This document shows positions 54,630 to 64,000 of a stretch of 64,000 bases of DNA, piece by piece. The stretch covers positions 1-64,000 of the forward strand of contig CAZBGC010000007.1 in NCBI GenBank assembly GCA_964491205.1. Direction: 5' to 3'. A model generated the notes under the pieces. That model saw only the letters and a program-made list of their open reading frames with translations, made no database searches and was not told the origin of the DNA. The DNA comes from K23-9 sp964491205. Its GTDB lineage: Bacteria > Planctomycetota > Planctomycetia > Pirellulales > Pirellulaceae. How positions within the stretch are numbered: position 1 is the stretch's first letter; each line of letters starts with the position of its first letter. The position numbers were made by a program, and so were the translations under genes.

Positions 54630-56768
54630 ATGATGAATGCCAGGAAGGCTCTTCGCCATGCAATCTGCCAAACTGTCCTTTGCACCGGTGCGGCAACCTT
54701 CATCAGCGGGTTGTTGTGGCCCGTCCAATCGATGGCGGACAACCAATTCAGCATGCAACCGATGTCGGCGGCCGCTTCGCAATGGCCCGAGGGCACATCG
54801 CAAGCTTCTTTGGCAGAACGCCGAGCGTTGTTTTCCGGACGATTACAAGGCATCGTCCCAAAGACGCACCAACCTCCAGCTGGCCAGACAACCGAGAGCA
54901 ACGGCCTAACGAACGGCGTGATTAGACAACAGTCATTCGTCAATCAGCAGGGTGCCACCCCTTTGACAGTTGAGAAGGCCGACTCTCAAAAATTCGATGT
55001 ATCTCAGATAATCGGTAGTCTCAATGCGGACGCAACGCTCAGCAAGGATGAACTTGAAGACCTGGACGCTCCTTGGTGGCGAACTCATGCCGAACGTCCA
55101 ATGGACCCGCAACGTCAAGCCGTGCCGGCGGGCGTCAACGACCTCATCCGCCTCACGCTGGAAAACTCCGCACAGGTACGGGTCTATCAAAAGACGCCAC
55201 AAATTCGTGAAACCGCTGTGACACAAGCCGCTGCGGCCTTCGACTGGACGCAGTTCATGGATGCCACCTGGAGCGATATCAATGAACCCGTCGGTAGTTC
55301 GCTCACGGTCGGCGGCAACGGCGATCGATTCAACGACCACAACTTCATCTTCAACGGGGGTGCACGCCGCAAACTGATCAATGGTGGTACTTTTGAAGCC
55401 TTCCAACGATTGGGGTATCAAGACACGAACTCCCAGTTTTTCATCCCCAACGATCAAGGAACCGCTCGCCTGGTGCTTGGCTATACCCAGCCGCTGCTGC
55501 GTGGAAGAGGGGAAACCTACAACACAAGTCTGATTCTGCTCGCACGAATTGACGTCGGCCGTGCTCGCGACGAATACCAAAGACAGTTGCAACAGCACTT
55601 GCTGGAAGTGGCTCGCGGATACTGGTCGTTGTACCTGGAACGCGCCAAGCTCGCTCAGAAAATTAGCTTGTACTTGAAGACTCAAGTCAATGTCGATCAC
55701 TTAACTGAGCGTCAAGCGATCGATGCCCAGCGAACACAGCTGATTCAAGCCACCGCTGCGTTGGAAGCCCGCAAAAGCGACTTAATTCGCGCGCAAGCTG
55801 CGGTCAACAACGCTGAAACTCGATTGCGAGCCTTGATCAATGCGCCTTTTCTGACCGATGCGTCTGAAATCCTGCCTGTCGATCACCCGGTGCTTTATCA
55901 CGTCAAACCAACTTTGTATGACGAGTTCACCATCGCGATGCAAAATCGCCCTGAGATCCGTGGCGCGTTGAAAGAAATTCGCGCGGCTTGTGTACGTTAC
56001 AACATGGCCCAGCACGAAATGCTGCCCGTGCTAAATCTGGTTACCAATACTTACGTGGCCGGACTACAAGGCGACTCTCGTGTCGGCGATGCATGGCTGG
56101 ACCAATTCCGTGATGGAGCCCCCAGTTACAGTGCCGGCCTTGAATGGGAGCTACCCGTTGGTCGCCGCGCGGCATCTGCGAATGTTCGTCGTCGGCAGTT
56201 AGAACGGATTCAGCTTGGTGAACGATACCGGGCAACCTTGGAACTAGTACGCGCTGAAGTCGAGGTTGCGGTCCGTGAAGTGAACACGTCCTACCAAGAA
56301 CTTTCGGCGAAAAACCGTGCTCGACGAGCTGCCGAGGCTGAAGCCGAAACGTTGGAAGTACGTTGGAAATCACTTGGCGGACGCGATGTCAGTTCCGGCT
56401 TGGCATTGGAAGCCCTGCTACAAGCACAGGAACGCGTTGCGTTGGCCGAACAAGAATTGGCTCAAGCGCAACTGACCTATAGCTTGTCTCTGATCAATCT
56501 GCGGCATGCCAATGGCACACTGCTGCAAATGGATCAAACATCCGATTTCGTCGTCTCTCAGCAGGCCGATGATTCCACAAACGAAAGCACCGGTGCAACC
56601 AACAACGCCAACGAACCTTCGCGAGCCCTCAACCCCACGACGCCGCAAGAGGTAAACAATGGCAGCCCTCTGCCAGGCGACTCAACCATCGGCCAATCGG
56701 ATCAGCTGATGGGCGATTTCGTGCCCGTGCGTATCTCCCGACCGCACGTCCCCATCCAAAGAAAGTAG
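54630..56768 (+). CDS. TolC-like outer membrane efflux factor
   Basis: 712 residues with a signal peptide (CTGAATFISGLLWPVQSMA) and a Gln/Ser/Pro-rich region to about residue 150. The rest has the two-repeat TolC layout: DLIRLTLENSAQVRVYQ, LVLGYTQPLLRGRG, long helices such as LEVARGYWSLYLERAKLAQ and AAVNNAETRLRALINAP, and the second half EWELPVGRRAASANVRRRQ followed by VEVAVREVNTSYQELSAKN. It would form the outer-membrane channel of a tripartite efflux or secretion pump. The inner-membrane partners are not in the window. The acidic C-terminal tail is longer than usual. Start ATG 54630 or 54633. Confidence 0.88.
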   Translation: MMNARKALRHAICQTVLCTGAATFISGLLWPVQSMADNQFSMQPMSAAASQWPEGTSQASLAERRALFSGRLQGIVPKTHQPPAGQTTESNGLTNGVIRQQSFVNQQGATPLTVEKADSQKFDVSQIIGSLNADATLSKDELEDLDAPWWRTHAERPMDPQRQAVPAGVNDLIRLTLENSAQVRVYQKTPQIRETAVTQAAAAFDWTQFMDATWSDINEPVGSSLTVGGNGDRFNDHNFIFNGGARRKLINGGTFEAFQRLGYQDTNSQFFIPNDQGTARLVLGYTQPLLRGRGETYNTSLILLARIDVGRARDEYQRQLQQHLLEVARGYWSLYLERAKLAQKISLYLKTQVNVDHLTERQAIDAQRTQLIQATAALEARKSDLIRAQAAVNNAETRLRALINAPFLTDASEILPVDHPVLYHVKPTLYDEFTIAMQNRPEIRGALKEIRAACVRYNMAQHEMLPVLNLVTNTYVAGLQGDSRVGDAWLDQFRDGAPSYSAGLEWELPVGRRAASANVRRRQLERIQLGERYRATLELVRAEVEVAVREVNTSYQELSAKNRARRAAEAEAETLEVRWKSLGGRDVSSGLALEALLQAQERVALAEQELAQAQLTYSLSLINLRHANGTLLQMDQTSDFVVSQQADDSTNESTGATNNANEPSRALNPTTPQEVNNGSPLPGDSTIGQSDQLMGDFVPVRISRPHVPIQRK

Positions 56769-56830
56769 ATCCTCATCTGCGATCAGAAGCTGTGGCATTC
56801 GGATCGTTCGATGCGAATCCGTTGCGGCGC

Positions 56831-56866
56831 AAAAAAATCAGGTCAACGCACGAAGCGAGAACCTGA
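56831..56866 (-). terminator. Rho-independent terminator of the cyclophilin gene
   Basis: On the minus strand TCAGGT (56866-56861) pairs with ACCTGA (56843-56838) and is followed directly by seven T (56837-56831). It lies 55 bp beyond the cyclophilin stop. In the other direction, downstream of the TolC-like gene, no T run follows. Confidence 0.75.
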
Positions 56867-56920
56867 TGGATGTTTAAGAATCGACCTACTCGCAGCTGCC
56901 AATTGCTTATCAGCTGCAAA

Positions 56921-57589
56921 CTACTCAGCTGCTGCGGGGGCCTTCTCGGCAGCCTTCGCCGTCACCTCGCCGGACTTGACAATCTTGACTGGCAACTGCA
57001 CACGACCCGAAGGGCTGCCAAGTGATTCGATTCGTTTGACCAATTCCATGCCTTCAATCACGCGGCCAAAAACAACATGCTTGCCGTCCAGCCAAGGTGT
57101 CTTGACGGTTGTGATGAAAAACTGAGATCCATTGGTGTTGGGACCTGAGTTCGCCATGCTTAGCAGGCCCAAGCTGTCGTGGCGAAATTTAAAATTCTCG
57201 TCGGGGAATTTTTCGCCATAGATGCTTAGACCACCGGTACCGTTTCCATTGGTGAAGTCACCACCCTGCAGCATGAACTGTGGAATCACGCGGTGGAAGA
57301 TACTCCCTTCGTAACCCATCTCTTTCTTAAACAGTCCTTTTCCTTTGACGCCTTCGCACAAAGCGCGAAAGTTCTCGGCCGTTTTGGGAACGTCTTCACC
57401 AAACAGGCCCATCACGATTCGGCCTGCGGCTTCGCCGTTGATCTCAATGTCAAAAAAGACTTTGTTCGTTACTTTGGCTTCGGCGGCCGATTCGGCAGAA
57501 ACATTGGCCGAGGTCATCACGCCGCAAAAAAGCATGCCTGCAACTAAGACGGCAGGAGTGTATCGCGAACTTCGCATTTGCAATTCCAT
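56921..57589 (-). CDS. Secreted cyclophilin-type peptidyl-prolyl isomerase
   Basis: 222 residues. Signal peptide at residues 9-32 (YTPAVLVAGMLFCGVMTSA, cleavage near VSA-ES). The cyclophilin core has VFFDIEINGEAAGRIVMGLF, NFRALCEGVKGKGLF, GSIFHRVIPQFMLQGGDF with the catalytic Arg, and SGPNTNGSQFFITT and HVVFGRVIEGMELVKRIE, all diagnostic. The Ala-rich tail is likely disordered. Probably assists folding in the periplasm or outer compartment. A clear terminator follows. Start could be M1 or M5. Confidence 0.95.
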   Translation of the reverse strand: MELQMRSSRYTPAVLVAGMLFCGVMTSANVSAESAAEAKVTNKVFFDIEINGEAAGRIVMGLFGEDVPKTAENFRALCEGVKGKGLFKKEMGYEGSIFHRVIPQFMLQGGDFTNGNGTGGLSIYGEKFPDENFKFRHDSLGLLSMANSGPNTNGSQFFITTVKTPWLDGKHVVFGRVIEGMELVKRIESLGSPSGRVQLPVKIVKSGEVTAKAAEKAPAAAE

Positions 57590-57727
57590 TTTCTAAAATT
57601 CATAGTTCAGTGGTGCGACGACGAATGGAACCTTCTCTGGGGAACCGCAAGAACAATTGCGAAACCGTCAATTCGCCATCAAGTAAGCCGAGAATGGTAC
57701 GCATCGTACGCTCCGGAGGCAAGCGAA

Positions 57728-57769
57728 CCCAGCCAATCAATCCCAGCCAATCAATCCCAGCCAATCAAT
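57728..57769. repeat. Three tandem copies of a 14-bp unit
   Basis: cccagccaatcaat is repeated three times (57728-57741, 57742-57755, 57756-57769) without change. The stop codon of the minus-strand Gfo/Idh gene (57765-57767) lies inside the third copy, so the repeat begins in the last codons and extends downstream of the gene. Confidence 0.85.
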
Positions 57770-59108
57770 CCAGCGACCAGCCTTCGCGCGGTTCACGTCT
57801 CAAAAACGGATCTGCTTCAGGACACCCGACACACTTCATGTTTTTGGCATCCCAAGCGATCTTTTCGCCGACACGATACGCCACATTGCCAAGGTGATTC
57901 GCTTCGGTCAGCGGTCCTGCATAGCTAAACGGACTCCCTGTTTCGCCTTCGCCCGCACACGCCGACACCCACTGTTGATGGTGACCCGCCAACTTTGGAA
58001 TATCCGGCGGGCTATGCTCAGCGAACTTATCCTCCGGCAACAATAGGTACTTTTTGTAGTCCGCCAACAGCATGCCCTTTGTACCGACAAAAAGTACCCC
58101 GCTGGGCCACTGGGGAATGCCGCCGTCTTTCCAAATCTGCGGTTTTTGCGAACCCTGATACCAGGAGAGTTTCACCGCAGGCCAATTGCGTCGTGGACCA
58201 TATTCATAAACGGACGACATCGACGCGGGGGCGATCTCTGCATGTGCCTTGGGGCCGAATGATTCGACTGTCAACGGCGCGTCCAGCTCCAGTGCCCAAA
58301 ACGGCAAATCATTCCAGTGACTCCCCAAGTCCGACATGGTGCCATTACCAAAGTCCCACCAGCGATACCAGTTTGGTCCAGGAAAGTAGACTTCATGAAA
58401 CGGTCGCGCCGGCGCTGGCCCCAGCCACAAATCCCAATCCAAGTGAGCCGGTGGTTGCATTGCATCCTGCGGACGCGACTCAACATGCAACCGATCCTTG
58501 TGCAATTTAGCTTCCGCCTCACTTTGTAACCCCCAGGCTCGCCCAACCCACACGTGCGTTTCACTGACCGATCCGATCACACCGCTTTGAATCAGCTGAA
58601 CCACACGATGGTAGTTTTCACCCGCGTGGATTTGCGTACCCATTTGCGTCACGACCCCTGCTTTTGCTGCCGCTTCAGTGATTCGTCGTGTCTCGTAAAC
58701 GTTGTAGGCCAGCGGTTTTTCGCAATAGACATGTTTGCCTAGCTGGAGCGCCGGCATCGTCGCATAAGCGTGCGTGTGTTCTGTCGTGCTGACGACAACG
58801 CCATCTAAGTCGTTGCCGATCACGTCATACATTCGGCGGAAGTCCTTGAACTTCTTTGCTCCGGGGTGTCGGGTCGCAACCTGATCGACATAGCGTTCGT
58901 CTACATCGCAAGCCGCCACGACTTCGATGCCGCCCGTTTTTTCCATGGCACGCAAGTTCGCACCGCCACGTCCACCTACACCAATGAAACCTAGTTTCAG
59001 CCGGTCCGTTGCTGCGATGGGCTTTGCAAAACCGGATGAAGCGGTCAGCGACGCCGCGGCACCGGTGGCGAGAAACTGACGACGATTAAGTGTCGATCGC
59101 ATGGTCAT
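57765..59108 (-). CDS. Tat-exported Gfo/Idh/MocA family oxidoreductase
   Basis: 447 residues. Twin-arginine leader TLNRRQFLATGAAASLTAS, nucleotide-binding LKLGFIGVGGRGGANLRAM and the catalytic Lys segment GKHVYCEKPLAYNVYETRR. NWYRWWDFGNGTMSDLGSHW is the planctomycete-type substrate region, with the conserved Asp and His. Exported sugar-type dehydrogenase, substrate unknown, similar in class to the protein at 13561-15099 but clearly a separate paralogue. Start ATG 59108, with ATG 59102 as a second choice. Confidence 0.9.
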   Translation of the reverse strand: MTMRSTLNRRQFLATGAAASLTASSGFAKPIAATDRLKLGFIGVGGRGGANLRAMEKTGGIEVVAACDVDERYVDQVATRHPGAKKFKDFRRMYDVIGNDLDGVVVSTTEHTHAYATMPALQLGKHVYCEKPLAYNVYETRRITEAAAKAGVVTQMGTQIHAGENYHRVVQLIQSGVIGSVSETHVWVGRAWGLQSEAEAKLHKDRLHVESRPQDAMQPPAHLDWDLWLGPAPARPFHEVYFPGPNWYRWWDFGNGTMSDLGSHWNDLPFWALELDAPLTVESFGPKAHAEIAPASMSSVYEYGPRRNWPAVKLSWYQGSQKPQIWKDGGIPQWPSGVLFVGTKGMLLADYKKYLLLPEDKFAEHSPPDIPKLAGHHQQWVSACAGEGETGSPFSYAGPLTEANHLGNVAYRVGEKIAWDAKNMKCVGCPEADPFLRREPREGWSLD

Positions 59109-59181
59109 GTCTTTGGCATTGGGTTGGAACGGAATGGAACTAGCTTAGCGGATCAACAACCCATCGATCCGTCTCACCGGC

Positions 59182-59727
59182 TCATTTTCCTTTGGGACGA
59201 AAAGCAACCAATCGATCCGAGTTGGTTTCCAATCGCGGCCCGTTCATTAGATCGATGCAGTAGGGAATCGCTGGAAACACCGCGTCCAGGCATTCCGCAA
59301 TCGCCTTGGGTTTCCCCGGCAAATTGACAATCAGCGATCCGCCTCGCAGCCCGGCTGTTTGTCGTGACAAGATTGCCGTGGGTACTTTTGCCAGTGAAAC
59401 CTGCCGCATTAACTCGCCAAAGCCGGGCATCATCCGATCACAGACTGCCTCGGTTGCTTCGGGGGTGACATCACGTTTTGAAGGACCGGTTCCTCCTGTG
59501 GTGATGACAAGAGAGCACTCCGCTTGGTCACAAAGTTCGACGAGCGTTGCTTCGATGCCCGCTTGATCATCGGGAATGACCCGGGCGATCGGCTGCCACG
59601 CACTCGCCAGAACCTCGTTCAAGTAAGCGTCAATCGCTGGCCCACCCAAGTCTTCATACTCGCCACGACTGGCGCGGTCCGAGACGGTGACGATGCCAAT
59701 TTTGGCTACTGTTGATGCGTTGTTCAT
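59182..59727 (-). CDS. mog: Molybdopterin adenylyltransferase (MogA/MoaB type)
   Basis: Adenylates molybdopterin before molybdenum insertion. 181 residues, as expected. Conserved KIGIVTVSDRASRGEYEDLGG at the N-terminus, LVITTGGTGPSKRDVTPEAT with the active-site loop, and GGSLIVNLPGKPKAIAECLD near the end. No other molybdenum cofactor gene is in the window. ATG 59727, with a 35-bp gap after the small membrane protein gene upstream. Confidence 0.93.
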   Translation of the reverse strand: MNNASTVAKIGIVTVSDRASRGEYEDLGGPAIDAYLNEVLASAWQPIARVIPDDQAGIEATLVELCDQAECSLVITTGGTGPSKRDVTPEATEAVCDRMMPGFGELMRQVSLAKVPTAILSRQTAGLRGGSLIVNLPGKPKAIAECLDAVFPAIPYCIDLMNGPRLETNSDRLVAFRPKGK

Positions 59728-59762
59728 CGTTGTTCTTGAAGGTTGGAAAACAAGCGGGGCAA

Positions 59763-59972
59763 TCAGCGCGATTCCAACCGCTGCAGGATCGCGTCCATCG
59801 CATCCAATTCGGTGTAGTACATCGCGCTCGCATCAATCCCCTTGGAATCAAGAAACTCCAAGTAGTCGTGCATAGCCGATCGTCTGGCTAATCGCGGCAG
59901 TACAACACACCAAACGGCCACAATGATCGCTGCTGCGGACGCCAGTCTCCATTTCGATCGATTGTCTTTCAT
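59763..59972 (-). CDS. Small single-span membrane protein, unknown
   Basis: 69 residues from ATG 59972 (MKDNRSKWRLASAAAIIV), which begins 2 bp after the stop of the YeiH-like gene, so coupling is likely. One helix near residues 10-26 (ASAAAIIVAVWCVVLP), then a charged helical tail (SAMHDYLEFLDSKGIDAS). The longer frame to 60062 overlaps the upstream gene and is not preferred. No family recognised. Confidence 0.6.
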   Translation of the reverse strand: MKDNRSKWRLASAAAIIVAVWCVVLPRLARRSAMHDYLEFLDSKGIDASAMYYTELDAMDAILQRLESR

Positions 59973-59974
59973 AC

Positions 59975-61468
59975 TCACGGTGCGAAGTAATCCTTGAAAA
60001 GCACACCGAACATCAGGTAGGCCATCGCCAAGGTCAGGATCAGATTGAGCGTCTGGCCGCACAGATACAGCGCAAGCGGCTTACCGCCCTTGAAGTAAGG
60101 CGCGAGTTCACTGAATTTTGTTTCCAATCCAATCGATACAAACGCCAAGCAGAAAAACCAACCGCGGAATGTTTTTGTTGATCCCTTGATCATCGCACCG
60201 ACCATCTCGGCTCCGCCCACCATGAATGAGTGCAAGAGCGAGAACAGAATCGACATGGCAATGAAGCCAAGAACGAATCGCGGGAACCGCGTCCAAATTT
60301 CTGAAATCCCCACCTGATTGCCATCGGGATCATTCTCGACCCGCGTTACCCAGTAGGCGGCAATTCCAAACGCCGAAGCCCCGATGAGAATGTTCTGAAT
60401 CATTTTCACGGTTGCCGCCACCTCAAGTGCTCGGTCGCCCAGAGCGGCACCTGCAACGGCGACGGCTCCGGTGGCATCAATCGTGCCACCCAGCCAAGCT
60501 CCACCGACAATATCGCCGAGGCCCATCAAGCGAATCATTATCGGCAGGACGATCATCATGACGACGGTAAATGAAAGCGACATGCCGATTGCGAGCGACA
60601 GTTCCTCTTTCTTCGCCTTGCACGCAGCGGCTGCTGCAATCGCGGCCGAAACACCGCACACAGACATGTCTGCCGCGATGACCATGTTCAGAGACTTGGA
60701 TTCCATCCTCAGCACTTTCTGGCCGAACAGATAGGTGCAAATCAAAACGGTCGGTGTCACAATCCACGCCACGGCAATGCCCGGTATACCTAACAGCAAC
60801 AAACGCGACATCAACACTTCGGCGCCCAACAAGACCAACCCTGTCTTGATAAAGAACTCGGTCAGCACAGCGGGTTTCATCCACGTGGGCGTTCCGATCG
60901 TATTGGAAATGATCAGTCCCACCATCAGTGCCCACAGTGCGTACTCCAGGTTGTATGCCTTGACCACACTATGCCCAGCTAACAAGTAAGCAAACGCAGC
61001 CAAAAGAAAAACACCGACAAAACCTTTGAAGAACTTCGCAGCCTCCGGCGCCCCCTCGCGAAAGCCAAGGCAGCAGGACAGCAGCGTTGCCAAAGCAGCG
61101 AACGCTCCGACCACGCCCCACAACGTGGTCGCGTCTTTTGCGCCAGTTTCCGAAACGCCAACGAAGGCATCCATTGGCGAGGCTGTCCATTTACTCGGTT
61201 TGGCAATCCAATTTTTCAGTGGGTTGACCGCCTCGACGCGACTCGTATCACTAGCTTCGCTCGGATCGACGACAAACTCCGATGAAGCCCACACGGCACC
61301 GAATGAGGCGACCAACAAAATGGTCGCCGCGACAATCGCCAGCCAATCATCCGAGAGCTTACTCGCGGGACGCCGATTGCTTGATGAATCGTCCTCTCCA
61401 CTTGGATGAACGCCAGCTTCCGTGGAGGCATGCTGTTCTGGCGGGGTATCAGGACTTTCGTCTTGCAT
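59975..61468 (-). CDS. YeiH/UPF0324-family membrane protein, putative sulfate exporter
   Basis: 497 residues from ATG 61468 (MQDESPDTPPEQH), with a cytoplasmic acidic tail and about ten membrane segments. Family signatures are LEYALWALMVGLIISNTIG, FFIKTGLVLLGAEVLMSRL, ADMSVCGVSAAIAAAAAC and GAWLGGTIDATGAVAVAGA. Members are predicted anion exporters; sulfate specificity is not proven here. The extra segment between the first two helices (about 70-125) is unusually long. A frame from 61507 would add 13 residues. The small membrane protein gene follows immediately. Confidence 0.85.
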   Translation of the reverse strand: MQDESPDTPPEQHASTEAGVHPSGEDDSSSNRRPASKLSDDWLAIVAATILLVASFGAVWASSEFVVDPSEASDTSRVEAVNPLKNWIAKPSKWTASPMDAFVGVSETGAKDATTLWGVVGAFAALATLLSCCLGFREGAPEAAKFFKGFVGVFLLAAFAYLLAGHSVVKAYNLEYALWALMVGLIISNTIGTPTWMKPAVLTEFFIKTGLVLLGAEVLMSRLLLLGIPGIAVAWIVTPTVLICTYLFGQKVLRMESKSLNMVIAADMSVCGVSAAIAAAAACKAKKEELSLAIGMSLSFTVVMMIVLPIMIRLMGLGDIVGGAWLGGTIDATGAVAVAGAALGDRALEVAATVKMIQNILIGASAFGIAAYWVTRVENDPDGNQVGISEIWTRFPRFVLGFIAMSILFSLLHSFMVGGAEMVGAMIKGSTKTFRGWFFCLAFVSIGLETKFSELAPYFKGGKPLALYLCGQTLNLILTLAMAYLMFGVLFKDYFAP

Positions 61469-61645
61469 TGCTCTTTCAGTCGGATTGAACCATCTCGCAT
61501 TAGACACACGACAGGCCGGAGAAAATGGGGTGCTTCAACTCGGTGGATTGAACTCTGCACCTTACATTTCTCAGTTCCATCGAAGAGAAACAATGTATCC
61601 GATTCAACTTCGCAGGAAATGCGGGATGGTGAACCAATCGCTGCC

Positions 61646-63817
61646 CTAGAATTTCCTCGTGACTGAAATCCGCTTCCGGGGGATGTCGATTTCCATGACC
61701 TTCACTGACAAGACGTCCCCGACCGACACAACATCGTTGGGATCTTTGACAAAGGTGTCGGCCAGCTGTGACACGTGAATCAAGGCGTCCTGGTGGACGC
61801 CAATGTCGATGAACGCTCCGAAGTGCGTGACATTCGTGATCACACCCTCCAGCACCATCGCTTCTTGCAAGTCTTCCATCTTCGTCACACGGTCATCAAA
61901 ACGCACCACTCGAAATTCGCTCCGCGGATCACGTCCCGGCTTGCCAAGTTCTTCGATGATGTCGGCGATGGTGGGGATACCAAACCGATCGTCTACAAAC
62001 TCCGACGGACGAATTCTGGAACCCAATGTCGTGTTTCCGACCAAGGCCTTCGTATCGGCTTTTAGTTTTTTTGCCATCCGCGTCACCAGTGCATAGCATT
62101 CTGGATGCACCGCGGAATTGTCCAGCGGATTCGTGCCGTTGCGAATTCGCAAAAATCCGGCGGCTTGCTCAAACGCTTTTTTTCCCAGTTTCGGCACTTT
62201 CGTCAGATCTTTCCGACTACTGAACTTTCCGTGCTCTTCGCGATAACAAACGATTCCATCGGCCAACTTGGTCCCGATTCCGGCAACACGAGCCAATAGC
62301 GGAGCACTGGCCATATTCAGATCGACGCCCACACGGTTCACACAGCTTTCGACCGTGCGATCAAGGCACTTTCGAAGCTTGGTTTGGTTTACATCATGCT
62401 GGTACTGGCCCACACCAATCGATTTCGGATCCGTCTTGACCAATTCGGCAAGTGGATCCTGTAACCGCCTCGCGATACTGATGGCACCACGAACGGTAAC
62501 GTCCAGATCGGGAAACTCTTTGCCTGCCAGTTCGCTGGCCGAGTAAATCGACGCGCCCGATTCGCTGACCATCACCTTGGTGACGGACAAATCATTTTCT
62601 TTGATGACACTTCCAACGAACGCGTCGGTTTCGCGAGAAGCCGTGCCATTACCAATCGCGATCAATTCAACACTGTGCTTTCGGATCAAATCAAGCAGCG
62701 TTTTTGCAGCAGCACTCGTGTCGTTCTTGGGGGCAGTCGGATAGATGGTCGTGTTCGTCAGGAACTTCCCCGTGGTGTCCACCACTGCGACCTTACATCC
62801 GGTACGAAAACCGGGGTCAATGCCAAGCGTGACACGTGGACCCGCTGGCGCAGACATCAGCAACTCTTGCAAGTTCTTACCGAACACTGCAATGGCTTCA
62901 TCGTCAGCCTGCTCTTTTAGTTCCTGCAGAACCGTGGACTCGGTTGCGGGCAGCAAAATTCGCTCGTAGCAGTCCTCGGCCGCTGCTGTCAGCTCGCGAC
63001 AAAAAAGTGATTTCCGGTCAGTGATCCATTTCGATTTCAAGTGAAACAGAATGTTGGAGTCATCCATTGCCAGACTCACGCGTAGCAGGCCATCGGCTTG
63101 GCCACGCAGCATCGCCAGGAGACGATGTGACGCGATTCGGCCCACTGCCTCGTGACGATCTACATATTGCTCGTACTTGCCGTCGGCGTCTTTTTTTCCT
63201 CGCTTCAATTTCGACACCACTTTGCCACTCTTTGTCGCTTGTTCACAAAGCCAGCCGCGGGTGTCGGCATCTTCGGACCACTGCTCGGCGACGATGTCCA
63301 TGGCACCCTGCAATGCGGCATCGTGATCAGGCACGTCTTTATCCTGGCTCACAAAAGGACGCACGATTTCTTTGCGTGTCCCCGTCAAAGATCCTTGACC
63401 GATCAGCAAATCGGCAAGCGGCTGTAGGCCTCGCTGCCGCGCCAGTTCGCCTCGCGTTCGACGCTTTGGCTTGAACGGCAAATAGATCGCTTCGAGCGTT
63501 CTGATGTCAGAACACGCAGAAATGGAATCACGCAAGGCAGTGGTCAGCAGACCTTGCGAATCGATGGATTTCAGCACCGTGGCTTTTCGAGCTTGCAGCG
63601 TGCGCCATTGTTCAAATTCATCTTCGATCTGGCGCAGCTGAATCTCGTCCAGTCCGCCGGTGGCCTCTTTTCGATAGCGAGCGATGAAGGGAATCGTGTT
63701 GCCATCGACCAGTAACTCGACTACCGCAATGACATTCTTGGGTTCGATGGACATCCGCGCTGCGATTTCACGACACGCCGTCTGATGGTCGGAAACTTCA
63801 GTCGTTGTCTTTGCCAT
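61646..63817 (-). CDS. tex: Tex family RNA-binding transcription accessory protein
   Basis: 723 residues from ATG 63817 (MAKTTTEVSDHQTA). N-terminal helical part with TIPFIARYRKEATGGLDEIQLRQIED in pieces. The central YqgF/RNase H-like part has VTLGIDPGFRTGCKVAVVD and ELIAIGNGTASRETDAF. Then come helix-hairpin-helix motifs (ARVAGIGTKLADGIV) and the C-terminal S1 domain (MVLEGVITNVTHFGAFIDIG, IHVSQLADTFVKDP). A longer frame to 63913 has a low-complexity extension. The role in transcription or RNA quality control is known only in outline for the family. No gene is visible from 63818 to 64000. Confidence 0.95.
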   Translation of the reverse strand: MAKTTTEVSDHQTACREIAARMSIEPKNVIAVVELLVDGNTIPFIARYRKEATGGLDEIQLRQIEDEFEQWRTLQARKATVLKSIDSQGLLTTALRDSISACSDIRTLEAIYLPFKPKRRTRGELARQRGLQPLADLLIGQGSLTGTRKEIVRPFVSQDKDVPDHDAALQGAMDIVAEQWSEDADTRGWLCEQATKSGKVVSKLKRGKKDADGKYEQYVDRHEAVGRIASHRLLAMLRGQADGLLRVSLAMDDSNILFHLKSKWITDRKSLFCRELTAAAEDCYERILLPATESTVLQELKEQADDEAIAVFGKNLQELLMSAPAGPRVTLGIDPGFRTGCKVAVVDTTGKFLTNTTIYPTAPKNDTSAAAKTLLDLIRKHSVELIAIGNGTASRETDAFVGSVIKENDLSVTKVMVSESGASIYSASELAGKEFPDLDVTVRGAISIARRLQDPLAELVKTDPKSIGVGQYQHDVNQTKLRKCLDRTVESCVNRVGVDLNMASAPLLARVAGIGTKLADGIVCYREEHGKFSSRKDLTKVPKLGKKAFEQAAGFLRIRNGTNPLDNSAVHPECYALVTRMAKKLKADTKALVGNTTLGSRIRPSEFVDDRFGIPTIADIIEELGKPGRDPRSEFRVVRFDDRVTKMEDLQEAMVLEGVITNVTHFGAFIDIGVHQDALIHVSQLADTFVKDPNDVVSVGDVLSVKVMEIDIPRKRISVTRKF

Positions 63818-64000
63818 CGGTGGAGTACCTCGAGGAGGGGTCGCATGAGTGTCGCGATCGGCTTGCAGTGACTGCCTGCTGCCAGCCGAAGAGCTTTGGG
63901 AGGCCTGGTTCACGACGGGGTTGTCGGATTCCTAATATACGGGGTCGCGCTTTCGCCCCAATTTTCTTTAATGCGCCCATTGATGCAACCCGACTTGCCC

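Overview
The window reads as chromosomal DNA of a planctomycete of the Rhodopirellula/Pirellulaceae type. This is an inference from gene content. The signs are two Tat-exported Gfo/Idh/MocA oxidoreductases, PQQ-type beta-propeller proteins that begin with a WPRFRGPSGDG-like segment, a very large exported NHL/HEAT/cytochrome c protein of the PVC kind, a surface protein with an LETRWLLA motif close to the planctomycete LEPRxLLA signature, and a tandem (double) UvrA. Gene order is dense and mostly housekeeping, with one accessory island at about 41.2-47.1 kb. I saw no rRNA, tRNA, CRISPR array, transposase or integrase gene.

Layout. 0-4 kb: tgt (cut by the window edge), rsmE, an ExeA-like protein with a degraded P-loop, beta-carbonic anhydrase and a PEGA lipoprotein. 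4-13.3 kb: a YfhO-like membrane protein, then a minus-strand run tsaE, APH-like kinase, DsbD-like thiol-disulfide reductase, mnmE, ogt. 13.5-24.2 kb: Gfo/Idh oxidoreductase, S4-like membrane protein, a tightly overlapping propeller/UPF0178/SUI1 operon, DUF1289, a large surface protein, GroES and the GDP-fucose pair fcl-gmd. 24.5-41.2 kb: a large unknown exported protein, YidC with a PDZ domain, the PVC cytochrome protein, TerB-like and YdcF-like proteins, polA and a second propeller. 41.2-47.1 kb: small orphan genes (SMI1/KNR4, a HicA-like pair, a lipoprotein, a frameshifted membrane gene) separated by three copies of a 250-370 bp repeat and two fold-back hairpins. 47.1-53.6 kb: tandem UvrA interrupted by an in-frame TAG. 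53.8-63.8 kb: PilZ, TolC-like, cyclophilin, a second Gfo/Idh, mog, YeiH-type exporter and tex.

The most striking observation is in the DsbD-like gene. The catalytic Cys of the C-terminal thioredoxin domain (W-C-x-x-C-K in the family) is encoded by TGA. The frame then continues for 101 codons of clear thioredoxin-like sequence. A perfect 7-bp stem with a CGUGU loop lies 17 nt after the TGA, which fits the bacterial SECIS pattern. I read this as a 964-residue selenoprotein with a UxxC active site. All other relay cysteines of the DsbD electron pathway are present. A second in-frame stop, the TAG in uvrA, has no such support and looks like a nonsense mutation or sequence error.
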